Assembly (NCBI GenBank): GCA_963513935.1
Contig: OY740765.1
Span: 151,305,830 to 151,369,829 of the forward strand
Length of the DNA: 64,000 nucleotides
Reading direction: 5' to 3'
DNA from: Aphrophora alni
Lineage: Eukaryota; Arthropoda; Insecta; Hemiptera; Aphrophoridae
The stretch's first letter is position 1, and the number at the start of each line of letters is the position of its first letter. The translations under genes were made by a program, and so were the position numbers. Under the pieces are notes generated by a model. The model was not told where the DNA came from, made no database searches, and saw only the letters and a program-made list of their open reading frames with translations. Below are positions 45,290 to 57,789 of the stretch, piece by piece.

Positions 45290-46325
45290 GTTCAATGATG
45301 GTCCAAACACTACTGTAATGTTGGATCCCCTTGACCGGGGTTTGGGTGAGTACCCATAACCATCCCGAGATGGGTTAGCTGGATGTAAAGGATATCCAGT
45401 ATCTTAATGTGTGGATGAAAATTGATCTCTGTTTACGGATTTGGATTATGAAAGCTATGCTATTGTTGGATTGTACTTGGAGAAGTACTTGGGTTCCACC
45501 AACATGCAATTTAGTCAGTGGGTTCCAGTTTGTAATATTTAGTAGATGGAGTTTATAAGTTTTTGAGCTGTAACTTATTGAAGTTTTAAAAATTAAAATT
45601 AAATTAAATTAAAAATAATAGAAACACAATGTATAAAGAAGTTCAGATAAATAATAGAGCTGCTCGATCGAATTTTAAAATTTGTTATTATGATTTTAAC
45701 GATAGTATTTCTATAAGCTATTGAAAATGATCGTTTTTTCTTTACAAATTATATGGTTTCGATATTTAAGGAAAATATTCACTGTCTCAAGATTTTATAA
45801 TGATGTAAATAATTCTTCCAAATGAGAAGAAAGCAGTTTTTTAGTATACTACTTATAATTAAAAAGTTTACATATCTTTATCGAAATAAACTTCACTAAT
45901 AAATTAAATAATCTAAATTTTTAAGCTTGATTTAAAAAAATAGCAAAATGTATATTCTAAAAACAGATATTTTTTAAGCTACCTTTTCTGAGACACCGCA
46001 TAGAGTCTTAAAATATTACAGTTTACACTTTTTTCTAAATAGATTATCATTGAACAGTAATTGAAAACATAGCTTTAACATTAAATTGTTTTTATATTTA
46101 AATGTACATTTTAAAATCTCCCAAATTTAATACTTACAGAATTAAAAATCGGTATAAAAAACATAACGGAATGTTAATTACCGTATAATTATTCTTAATA
46201 GCTGATTTCAATTTATTATTAGCTAAATTTTTGATATTATAATTACAAAATAAATTTGTAGATAGTCTGTGTAATTACATGCTATTAACATTTCCCCCAT
46301 CAGAGACTTGCGCCTATATTAAGTA
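45290..46325. other. AT-rich spacer
   Basis: A GC-richer patch at 45270-45420 ('ggtttgggtgagtacccata') is not recognised. The remainder is AT-rich with no feature. Confidence 0.4.
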
Positions 46326-46329
46326 GAGG

Positions 46330-46562
46330 CTTGCTATCCCGAGGGGCTCTCTAATGGCATGTAGTATTGGGTTAAATATCTCTCTTTCATCTTTTCTATA
46401 AGGTCCCACTTGAACAACTCTTGTTCTTTTCCCACCCTGACACAATTAGAGTATTCCAAGGCTAGTGGTCTTCATTGTATAGACTTTTCTTCCTTTTTTT
46501 TTTTTTTTTTTTTTTTTTCCATAAGGTGATGATGACAGAGGTTTTTCGCCTGTAAAGAACAG
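46330..46562 (-). repeat. SINE-like family C, copy 3
   Basis: Reverse orientation: 'gggttaaatatctctctttc', 'ccaccctgacac', 'attagagtattccaaggcta', and the left-end signature 'aaggtgatgatgacagagg' then 'tttttcgcctgtaaag'. A T-run of about 27 (46493-46519) replaces part of the middle. Confidence 0.65.
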
Positions 46563-46579
46563 AGAAACAAATATGAAGT

Positions 46580-47380
46580 TCATTGTATGTTATAATTTAA
46601 TATTTAATTACTTTGTAACAAATCCATTGTCGACTTGGATGTGATTTTGTGCTAGGAGATTTCTATTTCTGGTACGGGGCCAAAGTTGCGGTTAATTACT
46701 TGGGTAGAGTGTGGGGGGGGGGGGTTAATTTGTACCTTTTGTTCAAGATTTCTTCTTCTATTCTCATAATTTATTTCAATTCATATTTTCTGGCAACTTG
46801 GTTTATCTATATTAGGTGTTTTTTTGGCGAAAAACTTCTTGGTCACAATTGCGTTACAAGAAAGGAGGGTTAGGGGTGGAAGAAAACAGTAGATCAAAGG
46901 AAAAATGAAACAGAATGATGTAATCCAAGACTATATGAAGAAAGGAAACTGTAACTTGGAGCAACCGCAGTGTTCTACTGTTTTGCCCCAATGTTAGTAC
47001 GCACTCATTAGAAGTAACTTGGAACAAGCAAAAAGTAACAATGTTCAAGAATAAAGTCACGTCATTTTTACAAAACTATAATAGCGTCGGTTTCAGGAAA
47101 AAACAATTTGGTCAAGAAAAACATTGAATAATAATGTAAGACTTACCGTCTACAATATTCAGATTTTGTCGTTTATACGACGGCCGTTTCGGCTATTCCA
47201 CCATTTTCAAGTTAATTTATTCAGGATCCCCTTCGTCAAACATAAACACTTACACACAGTTATACATAAAGAGAAACACTGATTTGCACTTTATTAAAAC
47301 AAACACGACTCATGAGTAGAATCGATTCTTTGATATCTCGGTACATACAGCGACTAACAAATTTTATAAAAAAACATAAT
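46580..47380. other. Spacer
   Basis: Contains a G-run near 46706 and no recognised gene. The 74-codon ORF at 46649-46873 is unsupported. Confidence 0.4.
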
Positions 47381-47381
47381 A

Positions 47382-47465
47382 GGAAGTATGGAAGAGAGGG
47401 ATTAAACCCAAAACTAGATTAAGAAAGGTGTAGGTTCCAGCAAGGTACCTCGGCACCGTCATACT
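47382..47465 (+). repeat. SINE-like family C, copy 4 (3' part only)
   Basis: 'gagagggattaaacccaaaa' and 'gaaaggtgtaggttccagca' match the right third of the family. Confidence 0.5.
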
Positions 47466-47469
47466 CGTA

Positions 47470-48075
47470 CTTACAAGTGCTTCTAAAGGGTATAAATAAA
47501 GTTGTGATATTTTGTTTTGGGAGTTATGTCCCTCTACCTACAACATAAGCGAATGGAGTGATTTTTACTATATTTCATTAAGTTTTTAACATTTCTATAA
47601 CTCACAATATTATAAGGTGATTTTATAAGACGATAACTCAATTTTTTATCGATTATGATCTAAGTTTTGCTAAAATTGTAACCAATATATTGCAAAACGT
47701 ATTGGTCTCTATCCAAAAATGCCTTTTCAGGAATTATCAATTTTATTAAAATTGAAAAATCAAACATCGTTAACCTTCGCCCACTGAGCTTCAAAAAATC
47801 TAATAGGTTTTAAAATTATTTCTCTCTACCATTTCTGGGGTGTTGTAGAGCCAAAATTACTGGATCTATTATCCTCAAATTATATATTAAAGGCATAGTT
47901 TGACCATACCTTGGGGCTTTTAAACATCACCTTAAATTTTCGAAATAAATGCTATAACACCAAAATTCAGAGTTCTGATTTTCTTTAATTGTGCTGAAAT
48001 GTGGACTTTACGGATTTAAACAAAACGTATTTCGCTATCTCAGTAAAAATTGCAATTATAGAGGAGAAAGAGTGT
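47470..48075. other. AT-rich spacer
   Basis: No recognised feature. Confidence 0.4.

Positions 48076-48078
<3 letters not shown>

Positions 48079-48147
<69 letters not shown>
48079..48147. repeat. (GA)n microsatellite
   Basis: About 68 bp of pure GA. The serine/leucine-rich minus ORF across it is an artefact. Confidence 0.95.
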
Positions 48148-48149
48148 GT

Positions 48150-48870
48150 ATCATGGTTGAAGTAGTAAAAAATATGTTTAAAAATGGGCAAACGGATTTC
48201 GTTTAAATATTTGTTACACAAAAAAATTACCGCCTTCGAATTTTTTTTAAGGTAATTTCGTTTTGCTTGGGGTTTTAATCTTTGGTCTTGATTATACATT
48301 TTATAAAAATTCTATAGAAATCACTTTCACTGCTTTTGGGTTAATCACGAACTTCTACAACCGTTCCCATAGTTTGTCTTTTTAATTGAAAACTTTCAAA
48401 CCACCATATTATTTAAATTTTACAGATTTACATAAAATTGCAATTTTGACTTTTTATATAGAAGTTTCCCCGATAGATCTGATTGGTATTCGTTGCGTGA
48501 AAGTTACTGCACTTTGTGTAGAATTACATATCGAAGTAAGCACTAGGTATTCGTAGAGCTGTAAAATTTGAATATGGTAGGCCTATCCTTTGCCACTCTA
48601 TAAAATGTTTAAACTTAATCTATAGTCGTTCAGTTGAAGAAATGAAGTTGTTATTTATTTAACAATGGTTGGAAGTAGGGGAGTGAGAGATGGGATGAGA
48701 GAGGGAAGGGGGGAGGTGGTACATAAATAAATCATATATCTTTACTTTTACGACACGCTTTGTTGAAAGAAAAACTGTAAAGTGAAAGTCATTTATATAT
48801 CAATAAACTGAGAAGAGGGGTTTTCATGTATGTTTACTTTTTACTTATGAAAAAAATTCAAGAAAATGTA
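48150..48870. other. AT-rich spacer
   Basis: A short G/A-rich run lies at 48660-48720. Nothing else recognised. Confidence 0.4.
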
Positions 48871-49524
48871 GTAATGGATGCCATCATGATATTTACCCAG
48901 CCCCATCATACAATGCAATACAAGCAGATCCTCTAAAGGGGTCTTATTCAGAAGGGTAAACGTTTGTTTTAAACAGTTGTAACTCAGGGTACATCTTTCT
49001 GTATATCACTTACTCTCTTGACTCGACTAGACCTTGTAGATGTGTATTAAGAAGCCTCCACTTGTTTTCTCGTCTCCGTGACTCGGTTTTGCCGGATTTC
49101 ATAACTATACGATTATCACATTTTCTTGTAAGGCCAAAGTTCGATATCACATTCGCTATTCGCCATCGTAGAGATTTGGGGTTATTACCATTACATTCAG
49201 AGTTGGAATCAGCAAATTGTTATCTAATTTAGTGTGTTCTAAGTTCAACAATACACGATATATGAACAAAAACTGTTTTAAATGGCTGGCATTTTAAATT
49301 TGTAATTCTGATTTTCAATAGAGCACATTTCATATTACCTTTTTGAGCGCTATCGTGCATGTACGCATGTACAGTCGGCAACGACGAAAGACGGACAACA
49401 TTTTGAAAATCACTTTTTCGGCTTCCTGAGGCGATGAAAAGGTCAAAAAAATGGAGGCCGGATATTTTTCGCGATTACCAAAACTACCTTATACTTGGTG
49501 AGGGCTGGGTGGCAGCCATCAACC
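48871..49524 (-). repeat. Dispersed repeat family A, copy 8 (most complete, both termini)
   Basis: One end reads gtaatggatgccatcatgat then tttacccagccccatca. The other reads gggctgggtggcagccatca then acc. These are imperfect inverted repeats (TTGATGG-YGCCA ... CCCAGCC), so family A is a TIR-bearing non-autonomous DNA element of about 650 bp. The interior carries all family landmarks, including 'gagatttggggttattacca' and 'gacgaaagacggacaac'. No transposase sequence is present. Confidence 0.75.
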
Positions 49525-49529
49525 TCTTT

Positions 49530-50740
49530 TTAACGATTTTGATTTTAGAAATATTTGATTAAAAATAAATATATTTTTTTATTAATAAATAACAGATTTC
49601 ATTAAAATCTATAAAGTGTTTGTCTGAAACATATTGTTATTACAATTACAGTTATAAACTAGAAACATGTTTAAAATATGTTTCTAATATATATCACGAG
49701 ATGTAATGGACAGATTTTAATGTAACTAGTTTCTAAATGTTGGTTACATCTAAATAATTCACATTTCGAAACTATTCCTATTATTATTTATACAAAATTA
49801 AATATCGTAAAAATTGAGAATTGTGAATAAATTGCTGTATTTTACAACTAATCGATGATAATTGTTTAGGAATAGTTTTGCTTGTATAGAGTACAAACTG
49901 ATTTGGAAATCAAAATAATGAACCTAACCTCTAAAAATTACGTTACGGTTAGGTTGAATTAGGTTAGGTTAGATTAGATACAATCTTGTTGAGCACTGTG
50001 GTGAAATTCACTACCTTACTGGCCAACTGATCTGTGGAGTGGGAGGGATTTTAACTTGCACTCAGGTTATTATAGTTTTAGGTTTAATTTTATTTCATTA
50101 GTAGATAATATATGTATGTTTAGATTTAGTTTATAAGCAAGACCCTCCGATGATGATAACCATGTTATCGAAATGTACATCAGGACATTTAGTGGAAATA
50201 ATTAATAAAGAACAATTAATCAGATAATTGTGTTTTATTTTAAAGTTTCTAGTAATTGTGGTTAGGGGAAAATTCGAATCATTATAGGTTAGATTAGGTT
50301 AGGTAAGGTTTGGTACCAACTATACTTTGATCCTTTATAAAGTGTGTCACTTTATTAAAAAATATTCTAACTACGCTCAAAATTTTAGCTTTTTATGTAC
50401 TTTTAGATGATATAAGTGACAATTTAATTTGAATAAATATCTATTTTTACGGTTTTAATATGATAAATAATAAATAAAATGTGAGCGATACTCGAATTAT
50501 TTAGGAGTATTCTAACTATTATATTTAATATTGTTATCTCACAAATAATACATTTTTAATTCAAAAGCGATCCAACGGCAACCTATCAAATTATAGTTTC
50601 ACTATTGTAGTTCATGTTTCACTGATAAAGAAGATATTACGTGTTTGAAATTGTGTTCGAGTTTAATTTAAATTTAAAACATCTCTCAAGTTAAGCTTAA
50701 AATATTTATGTATGTGGTGGTATTATTTATGTATGGTTTT
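49530..50740. other. Spacer with GGTTAGGTT clusters
   Basis: Imperfect GGTTA/TTAGG runs occur at about 49948-49977 and 50284-50310. A phrase 'gatgatgataaccatgttat' followed by 'cgaaatgtac' near 50150 vaguely resembles Penelope-type 3' regions. No gene recognised. Confidence 0.35.
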
Positions 50741-50745
50741 TTCTG

Positions 50746-50754
50746 TATATATAT

Positions 50755-50811
<57 letters not shown>

Positions 50812-50818
50812 ATATATA
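50746..50818. repeat. (TA)n microsatellite
   Basis: Nearly pure TA for about 60 bp, with a few interruptions at both ends. Confidence 0.9.
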
Positions 50819-51291
50819 ATCATTTGTTGTTGTTAATTGTTAGTTGTTAAGTTTTACAGTGATATATATTTTTTTTATGAACTATGAACACAAAGTACTA
50901 TTCTAGTTTTAAGTTTAAGGTTCTAATATAGATTTTTTAATATATTCTTTGGTTGTACATTTTCTTTCATATTTAAATAAGCTCATTTTGTTTATAAAGT
51001 AAGTATAAAAAATATTGTTTTAGTTTTAAGATTAGGGTTTTGAATAAAGATTTTTATTTATTTCAAGAAATTTTTTGGAAGGAGTTTTGCCTACAATTTT
51101 TATTTCGTATAAGCCTACTGGGGTATTTCTTGGTCGTTGAATAGATATTTTATTTTGATTTATTTCTTTATGAAGTAGGTATACAAATTATTGTTTTAGT
51201 TTTAAATTTAGGGTTTTAAATATAGATTTCTATTTATTTAAGAAATTGTTTGGTAATAGTTTAGCCTACAATTTTTATTTCGTATGTAACT

Positions 51292-51952
51292 GTAACGGTT
51301 ACCATTAGGTCGACGCCGGTGATGCCTCTGATGGAGGTTATCACAGCCCAGTTTAAAAAAAAAAAAAAAAAAAAAAAACTGTAACGGATAGGTCGCCCTT
51401 GGGTTAAAATTGTATCATTTAGCCAGTTATAAGTGGTTATATCAACACTACCAAATATTAGGAAAGATGTAAGAGGATGATTGCCAAGAGGAATGTGAAT
51501 CACCGATTTAATTCCCCAACTCTTTTTATAAAATTTGTCTCACCATACTAAGCCTTATTATTATTTTATTTAATTATACGCTAAACTTAATATATCTTAA
51601 TATGTCATTCGGCCTAATCAGTCATTTCACTTAATTTTGGACGCGGAAGTTAATTAATATATCAGATAATTATTAAGAAATGCGCGCCGGCTCAAACTCC
51701 ATTGAGCTTAAGATCCATTATTCGGACTTAAGTGTCCATGTTGCGTTTTAGGTGCTAAGATTAAAATAATAAAAGATATCAAACGGCTAAAATACAACCG
51801 TACTTCAGATCGCACGAACTCTGGTCTGCAGTATGTTCCTTCCCCTCAAGTGGAGGGGATGTTTTCTTACCCACTGTTATTATCTCTAAACACCTGGCGC
51901 CTTCGGACCACGCGGTAGGCAACTTATGGTACCCACATGTAGTACACCACAT
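51292..51952. mobile_element. Insertion of unknown class in the degenerate array
   Basis: The array phrase '...tttcgtatg' is cut and resumes with 'catactgggttatttc'. The intervening 660 bp is less AT-rich and begins near 'taactgtaacggttacc'. It contains an A-run of about 24 (51357-51380), followed by a second 'ctgtaacgg' (51380-51388). Boundaries TG...CA could suggest a solo LTR, but I found no target duplication and no primer-binding or polypurine sites to test that. Confidence 0.45.
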
Positions 51953-52061
51953 AGCATACTGGGTTATTTCTTGGTTGTTGGATAGATATTTTATTTTGAT
52001 TTATTTGTCTATCCAGTAGGTATACAAATTATTGTTTTAGTTTTGAGTTTACGGTTTTTAA

Positions 52062-52475
52062 GAGGAGGCTCCACTAGCCGGCCGGTACCGTCTGCCGCCC
52101 AAAAGACTAATGCAATGGAATAATACCCATAAATTCCTTGTTTTTAAAGATATAAATATAAATGAGGTATCAATAGAAAGATATTGTACAGCTGAATGTG
52201 TTTTGTTGAACCAAATTTAAAATATCTTTTTCTGTTTTACATGAAAACCAAAACAACATTTTACTTTAGCAATTTTTTAAGAAAGTACCTTTAAAAATAC
52301 GAAGGATTTTTCTAGCAGTTAACATAAAGCAGTTTGTTCTCTTCAATAAAAAAAAAAAAAAAAATCAACGAAATCGGATGAAGAATGAAGGAAAAATATG
52401 GGTATCAACGAGAGTACTGTATTGCATTAGTCTTATGGGCGGCAGACGGCACCGGCCAGCTAGTGGAGCCTCCAC
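52062..52475. mobile_element. TTAA-flanked MITE with about 45-bp inverted repeats
   Basis: The left end GAGGAGGCTCCACTAGC and right end GCTAGTGGAGCCTCCAC are inverted. The complementarity continues through 'ccggccggtaccgtctgccg' and 'actaatgcaat'. TTAA lies on each side (52058-52061 and 52476-52479), and removing the element plus one TTAA restores the array phrase. TTAA duplication is the hallmark of the piggyBac superfamily, though the ends do not start with the usual CCC. The interior has no ORF. Confidence 0.85.
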
Positions 52476-53435
52476 TTAATATAAACTTCTTTTTATTTTA
52501 AATTTTCTTTGGCAGTAGAAAGGTTTCTAGCTTACACTTTTTCTTTCATATGTAAACCAACTGAGTTATTTCTAGGTTTTTGACTAGATATTGTAGCTTA
52601 ATTTATTTGTTACAAAATATTGTTTCAGTTTAAAACTTAGGATTTAAATATCAATTCCTATATTTATTCAAAATTTTCTTTAATAGTAAGACTACATTTT
52701 GCTTTTTCGTATTTAAGCCTAGTTGGTTATTTCATTTTTGTTAAATCTCTACTTTTACCTTGATTTATTTATTATTTAATACGAATACAAATTATTGTTG
52801 ACATTTAAACTTATTTTAAATATTCTGTTATAGTAAAACCTACAATTTTCTTTCTCATAAAATATTAGGAGCGTAGAAAGACATTAATATGGAGATGGCG
52901 ACGAATATATCACTTTTAGTTGGCATTTTGTTCAGTGGATAAGTGTGTAACAACGCTTGAGCAATATTAACAGTTTAAAAAAATATTTATTAAAAAATTT
53001 GAGTTGTTTTGTTGAAGTTCGTGATCAGTGTACAGGTTCCGACACTTCCAAGATGGTAGAATAGGTTGAATGCTGGTGGATGGGATGTTAGTGATCTGGA
53101 ACTTTGTCAGAATCACAGTTTATTAGTTGGATTATAGAAACTATAGGAATAGGTCTTTGTATGTTATGTAGTCCAGAATATCATCTGTTTGTATATAATA
53201 ATATGGATGTCTATCATTCCTACCTCTAATACGGCAGGATTGTCGGTCAAGACTTACTGATATGTGGATTTTAAAATTTTAAGTTTACGTAATACCAGAA
53301 CGAAACTAACCAACTTACTACCTTATTATCGAAGTGTAAAGATAAACTGATTTATCCATAACCATCCATAATATAATTCTTATAGAAAACACAGATTTTA
53401 AATTGTCAATATTACGGATTCGCATGATACCTTAT

Positions 53436-54001
53436 ACAGTGTCTCCCGCGAAGAGATACAAACTTTTGATTTTTTAGTAAATGCTTATTTCTCATCCGAT
53501 TCTTTTGAAATGTTATAATAACGTTACCAAAAATATTGTGTGAAAATTTCAACACACTGGTGTTTATAGAAACAAAATGGCGGCAACACAAAAAACAGTC
53601 GTTAAAATAAATTTAACCGCTTTTGTTACGTTTGGGAAAAAACTTTTATTGCTACAAACGTAATTTGATACAACAAAATTTTCTTTTAAAACAACCTAAC
53701 CACTGTTTTTTTTTTAAACCAATGAAAATAAGATTGATTAAAAATTTATTTATTTATTCCAACTGTAACCCATTCACAGCGACACACTGATAGCAAAGCT
53801 TAACAAATGACTTGTACGCTCTTGTAAAGTAATTATGTGGATCCAAAGAAGTTCCTCTTCCATAACGCTCTTCAAATCCTCATCATTGTTGACACAATGG
53901 TTGTAAACTTGCTCCTTTAAATATCCCCATAAGAAAGAGTCACACACAGTTAAACCAGGTGACCAGAGTGGCCAATCTAAAAACTGACTTCCACCAATCA
54001 A
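53436..54001 (-). mobile_element. Mariner-type transposon remnant with transposase C-terminus
   Basis: The left edge 'acagtgtctcccgcgaagag' (about 53438) resembles the terminal motif of a common arthropod element. On the minus strand 54001-53774 reads IGGSQFLDWPLWSPGLTV, then CDSFLWGYLKEQVYNHCVNN. This is the R-G-G-x-x-x-W-P-x-R-S-P-D-L-T-P-x-D-F-F-L-W-G-x-L-K block that carries the last catalytic Asp (kept here, although the Asp of SPD is Gly). A frameshift follows. No right-hand inverted repeat was found, so the copy is truncated. Confidence 0.65.
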
Positions 54002-54009
54002 GTTTATAA

Positions 54010-56895
54010 CTTAGACTTGTAAAATTAAATTACAGTTTTTGTTCAAGTTAGAAAAACCCAATCGAACACAATAGGAAATGATCGTTTTGATCATATGTTA
54101 TAAACTTTTTAGGTATTCGATTTTCTGTATAAGTGTGTAAGAAAGACTACAATATTTCTGTACCCTTTATTTACCTCCCAATAATCGAAGATATTGTTAT
54201 ACCCTTAAAATAATTCACCAACACAATGAGAATTTTAACACACCTTATAAATTCATCTGTTGGTTAAATTTTACAGCCACGTAGATACAATTTTGGATTT
54301 ATTTGTTGAAACAAGATAAAACTGTCGACGAGATGCTGCGGAAAATATACGAGAGTGTGATATGAGGGTTGCTTGAATACCTTAACTTAGCTTTTCATAT
54401 TATTGCAATGTCAGGGGTGCATACAAGCTTTTTGTTATAAATTCCCAGGAGCACACTATTTTTTATTATTATTTTAATTTAAAAAAAATTAAACCTTAAT
54501 TTGTGTTTCCATTTTCAACTTGTTTTACTCAAAAAGATCTTTCTATTTGTATATAGTATTAAAAAAAAAGTTTTCAGCATTGAAGTAGTCACTGAATGTC
54601 ACTGAAGAATATCTAACTGTGACATAAACTATTATAATTTTTAACACAATCTTTTCATAATATCATTAAACTTTTCTTAGCACAATATCTTGAAAAAAAA
54701 ACACAACCCAATTTAATGCTGAACAAAATGGTATCTACACTTTTATTGTCAGTTGAAGGATAGCTGAAATATTGGTAAAGAGTTCTACAACACAGAGGAA
54801 TATTGTTTTTAGGAATCAATTTTAAAAAAAGTTATAAGAGTACATTAACGTAATTTTTATTGTAATACACGAGAAAGACGTGGAGGGGGGGAATAAATAA
54901 AGCAAAAGTTCTCTTTTATATGTCACCCCTTGTTGAAAACACACATAAAGACAGCCACAATATTTTATTAACAAAACAAACCTACGAGTGTTTGAAGTTT
55001 GCTCGGCTTTAAAACCCGATGAATACTGAATGAATTTTGTCAACGAAAGGCCAGTTCGTTATGATTAATAAATTTCAGTTTAATTTTAGAATTCGATTGT
55101 AACGATGTTGAACAAAATTTACCCTAAAATGTAGTTTCCAAGAACCATACTCTTGGTCGCCATCTTTATAAAGCTAACGGTTTACGAGATATTTTGAAAA
55201 TAAATCATGGGAATTTACGTTCAAATATCTCAAAATCGAGGGTAATCATTTTGATAATGTATTAGCAAAGATTAGATTTTGGCGGTCATTTTTTTATATT
55301 TCACTACGGTTTTTCGAGGGTAAATTTTCATCTACGATGTATCCGAAAGCTATTCAAATGTGTTATCTACAAGAAAAACATCATTTTTCACCAAATCATC
55401 AATTTCAGTTTCTAGAACAAAAATTAACTGGTAATCAACCATTAAACTCTCAATAATTTACTTATCTACTAGATCTACTAATTTATTTTATGTTCTTTCT
55501 GATTTATTTACAGTTTCAAAGTATTGTTCAAATTAACATTGTATGTGATTTCATAAATATAGTGTTTATATTTAAATATGTATGAAGTGTTTAAATTTTA
55601 TATATTGTATTTTAGTGTTCACTAGATTTTTTTACAAATTATCTACTGGCATCAACAACATAATCTATAAATTAATTCACGAGTATAAAATTATCATAGT
55701 AATAGTTTAGATGAAGAACTAATAGATGGCATTCAGTTATTAAGTAGAAGAACTTACAGAATAAGACAAGATTAATTTAATTATTTTCGGGTGGAGAATT
55801 CAAAATTATATTTAGGTTCAGTAAGGAAGTGGGTGATCATGTTTTAGGCTTAATTTCTAATTATATGTCCCACACTATTGCTTGAATTATCTCACTACAC
55901 CCAATGAACCAATTGTTGATTATACTAAGATTTTTTTGTAACAGGAAGTTTTCAACAGATAAGAGTATATGTGTATAAAACTACTGTTTGCAAGATTATA
56001 AAGAAGGCTACATATTATATAGCAAAGATTTAATAAAAAATGCCTCAAGCTGCAGGACAGTTAGTAATAACTCAAAATAAATGTTACATTAGTGGCCTCT
56101 TTTCAATATATTTCCTGTTTCTCCATTTCAAAAACTGAATACATTGGGGGGGGATACTTAAAAGTAAGCTTAAAATTGTAATAGTAAATTGTTAAAATTG
56201 TCTACTGACTGTACCTATGGAAACTTAATTATAAACAGTCAACATAACCTTAAAATTACAAAATTCGTTGAGCATATGTTTAAAAACCATTTTTTCTCCA
56301 ATTAATCCTTCTTTAAATTTAATGAGAGATTACATAATCTTTGATTAAATATTTTCTAGAAAAAAAAACGAAAAATTAAATTAGGCATTAGGTTAATCTG
56401 GCATTTACTAACTGAGCATTAACTAAGTGTTCTAGAAACTGGCTGTAAATCATCAACTTTAGAGTTTACATGCACACAAACTATGAGTCACAGGACAGTG
56501 TCAGGGGAGTTTATCTGAGGACGATGACTTATTGGTTTTCTTATATATTTTGTAATATTATAAAACAATGGAGAATATTTTCATTTCATTTTTTGAAAAA
56601 TTGTGTTTTCTTTCATTTGGCTATTGTGTACTTTACAGAGAGCCTAAACTTGTTTCACTTCTAACATAAACACGTAAATCATATTTGATGGAAGTAGAAT
56701 TTTTAAGACAGCGCGTGAGATCAGTTTTCGTTTTTTCTAATTATTCATGAATTGTAATTTTCTTTTACTTTTAATTTGACATACGGGTTCGTCCCCAGTA
56801 TTCTTTACATTGCACCAAAATTTGTACTGAAATCCACTCTTAGGGGGCCCTACTTCTATAACAATCACGAGAGACTCTAGTGATAGCTCTCGCTT
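54010..56895. other. AT-rich spacer with a possible long-TIR relic
   Basis: At 55140-55300 'ataaagctaacggtttacga' and 'tttggcggtcatttttt' recall the interiors of the elements at 1527-2493 and 62784-64000, but no ends were seen. Otherwise unremarkable. Confidence 0.35.
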
Positions 56896-56899
56896 TCGG

Positions 56900-57043
56900 T
56901 CTCTCTTGATAGAATTTCATTTTCGTCCGACCTTGACGATATGAGTATTCATGGGGTAGGAGAGTTGTTATTTTATGTTCTGTCCTTTGTTTATAAGGCG
57001 ATGATGACAGAAAGTATTTCCTCTTTAAACGATAAGAAAGAAT
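56900..57043 (-). repeat. SINE-like family C, copy 5
   Basis: Reverse orientation with the left-end signature 'ataaggcgatgatgacagaa' and 'cctctttaaacgataag', plus 'tccgaccttgacgatatgag'. Confidence 0.65.
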
Positions 57044-57239
57044 TCAGCAAACTCTTTAGATACTCTTTTGAAAATTAGATCTTTTACTTAAACCGGCATT
57101 TTTGGAAGACGTCAATGATTACGTTTTTGCTTAGGACCTTGGAGGTTTTTATTATTATACATAGAAGCGGGGTTTTCCCCCAAGGCACTTCAGCCTATAG
57201 GACTTTTTGTGTACTTCTTCTTCCTGACTAACTTATTTC

Positions 57240-57745
57240 TATGCCTTCGGTTAAGGACAGGATTTTCCTAGCCAGGTTGCTTGTTTCTTTAAAAGTCACA
57301 TCTGACCCGAAGATCAATTGTCTTATACGTCCTAAGCACTTTAGAGTATATGTTCTGCAGTTTCTATGTGCTGGTTGCATAGTCTACATTTCAGGTTTCC
57401 TTGGTATAATCCCGAGGTGTTAAGATCCTTCTTGAAAACGCCATGTCCTAAATCTCAAGATTTATCTCTGATTTCGTTTACTTTGTGGGTTGAGGAACTT
57501 AAAGAGTTTCAGATCTGATTGGACCAGTGATCCGTAAAGTTCTCCCGTAGAGTATTTTGTAAATTATTCATTAATGTTTAAGTTGAACTATTGTTTTAGA
57601 CTCTCTATTGCTACGCATTTAGTTATTCCACATACGGGTTCTGGACCAATGAAGGATTCTTGGATCCATCTTTTGGCAGTTTATCCGACTTTGTTTTGCC
57701 TTAGTTACCTCTGTGACCCGGTATACAACCAAGTATACCTGGTTT
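57240..57745 (-). pseudogene. Jockey-like non-LTR retrotransposon: RNase H and C-terminal relic
   Basis: Reading the minus strand from 57735 down, YLGCIPGHRGN gives the RNase H G-H-x-G-x-x-G-N signature, then DKLPKDGSK and QNPYVE / CGITKCVAIES fragments in neighbouring frames. Further on, KCRLCNQHIETAEHIL reproduces the C-R-x-C-x-x-x-x-E-T-x-x-H-I-L motif, and GSDVTFKETSNLARKIL the terminal segment near 57270. Several frameshifts and stops separate these pieces. The reverse transcriptase core is missing. Same general class as the plus-strand relic at 40590-41095, but a different copy. Confidence 0.6.
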
Positions 57746-57789
57746 TGAGTCGAAAACTTATTTAAGGTTCGGAGACAAACCCACACTAT

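Larger units (their letters stand above)
50830..52870. repeat. Degenerate tandem array, about 180-190-bp unit, with two insertions
   Basis: Phrases recur in order: 'attgttttagttttaa', 'gtttagggttttaaatatag', 'tttctatttatttaagaaat', 'gcctacaatttttatttcgt' and 'tactgggttatttcttggtt'. Starts are near 50890, 51015, 51195, 51960 and then 52500-52860, progressively diverged. The series is interrupted at 51292-51952 and 52062-52475, and the periodicity resumes across both insertions. Confidence 0.75.

Noticed and set aside
47150..47245. 'cggccgtttcggctattcca' region as a Penelope-type 3' end
   Set aside because: Only a vague resemblance from memory; no reverse transcriptase or GIY-YIG sequence was found nearby.
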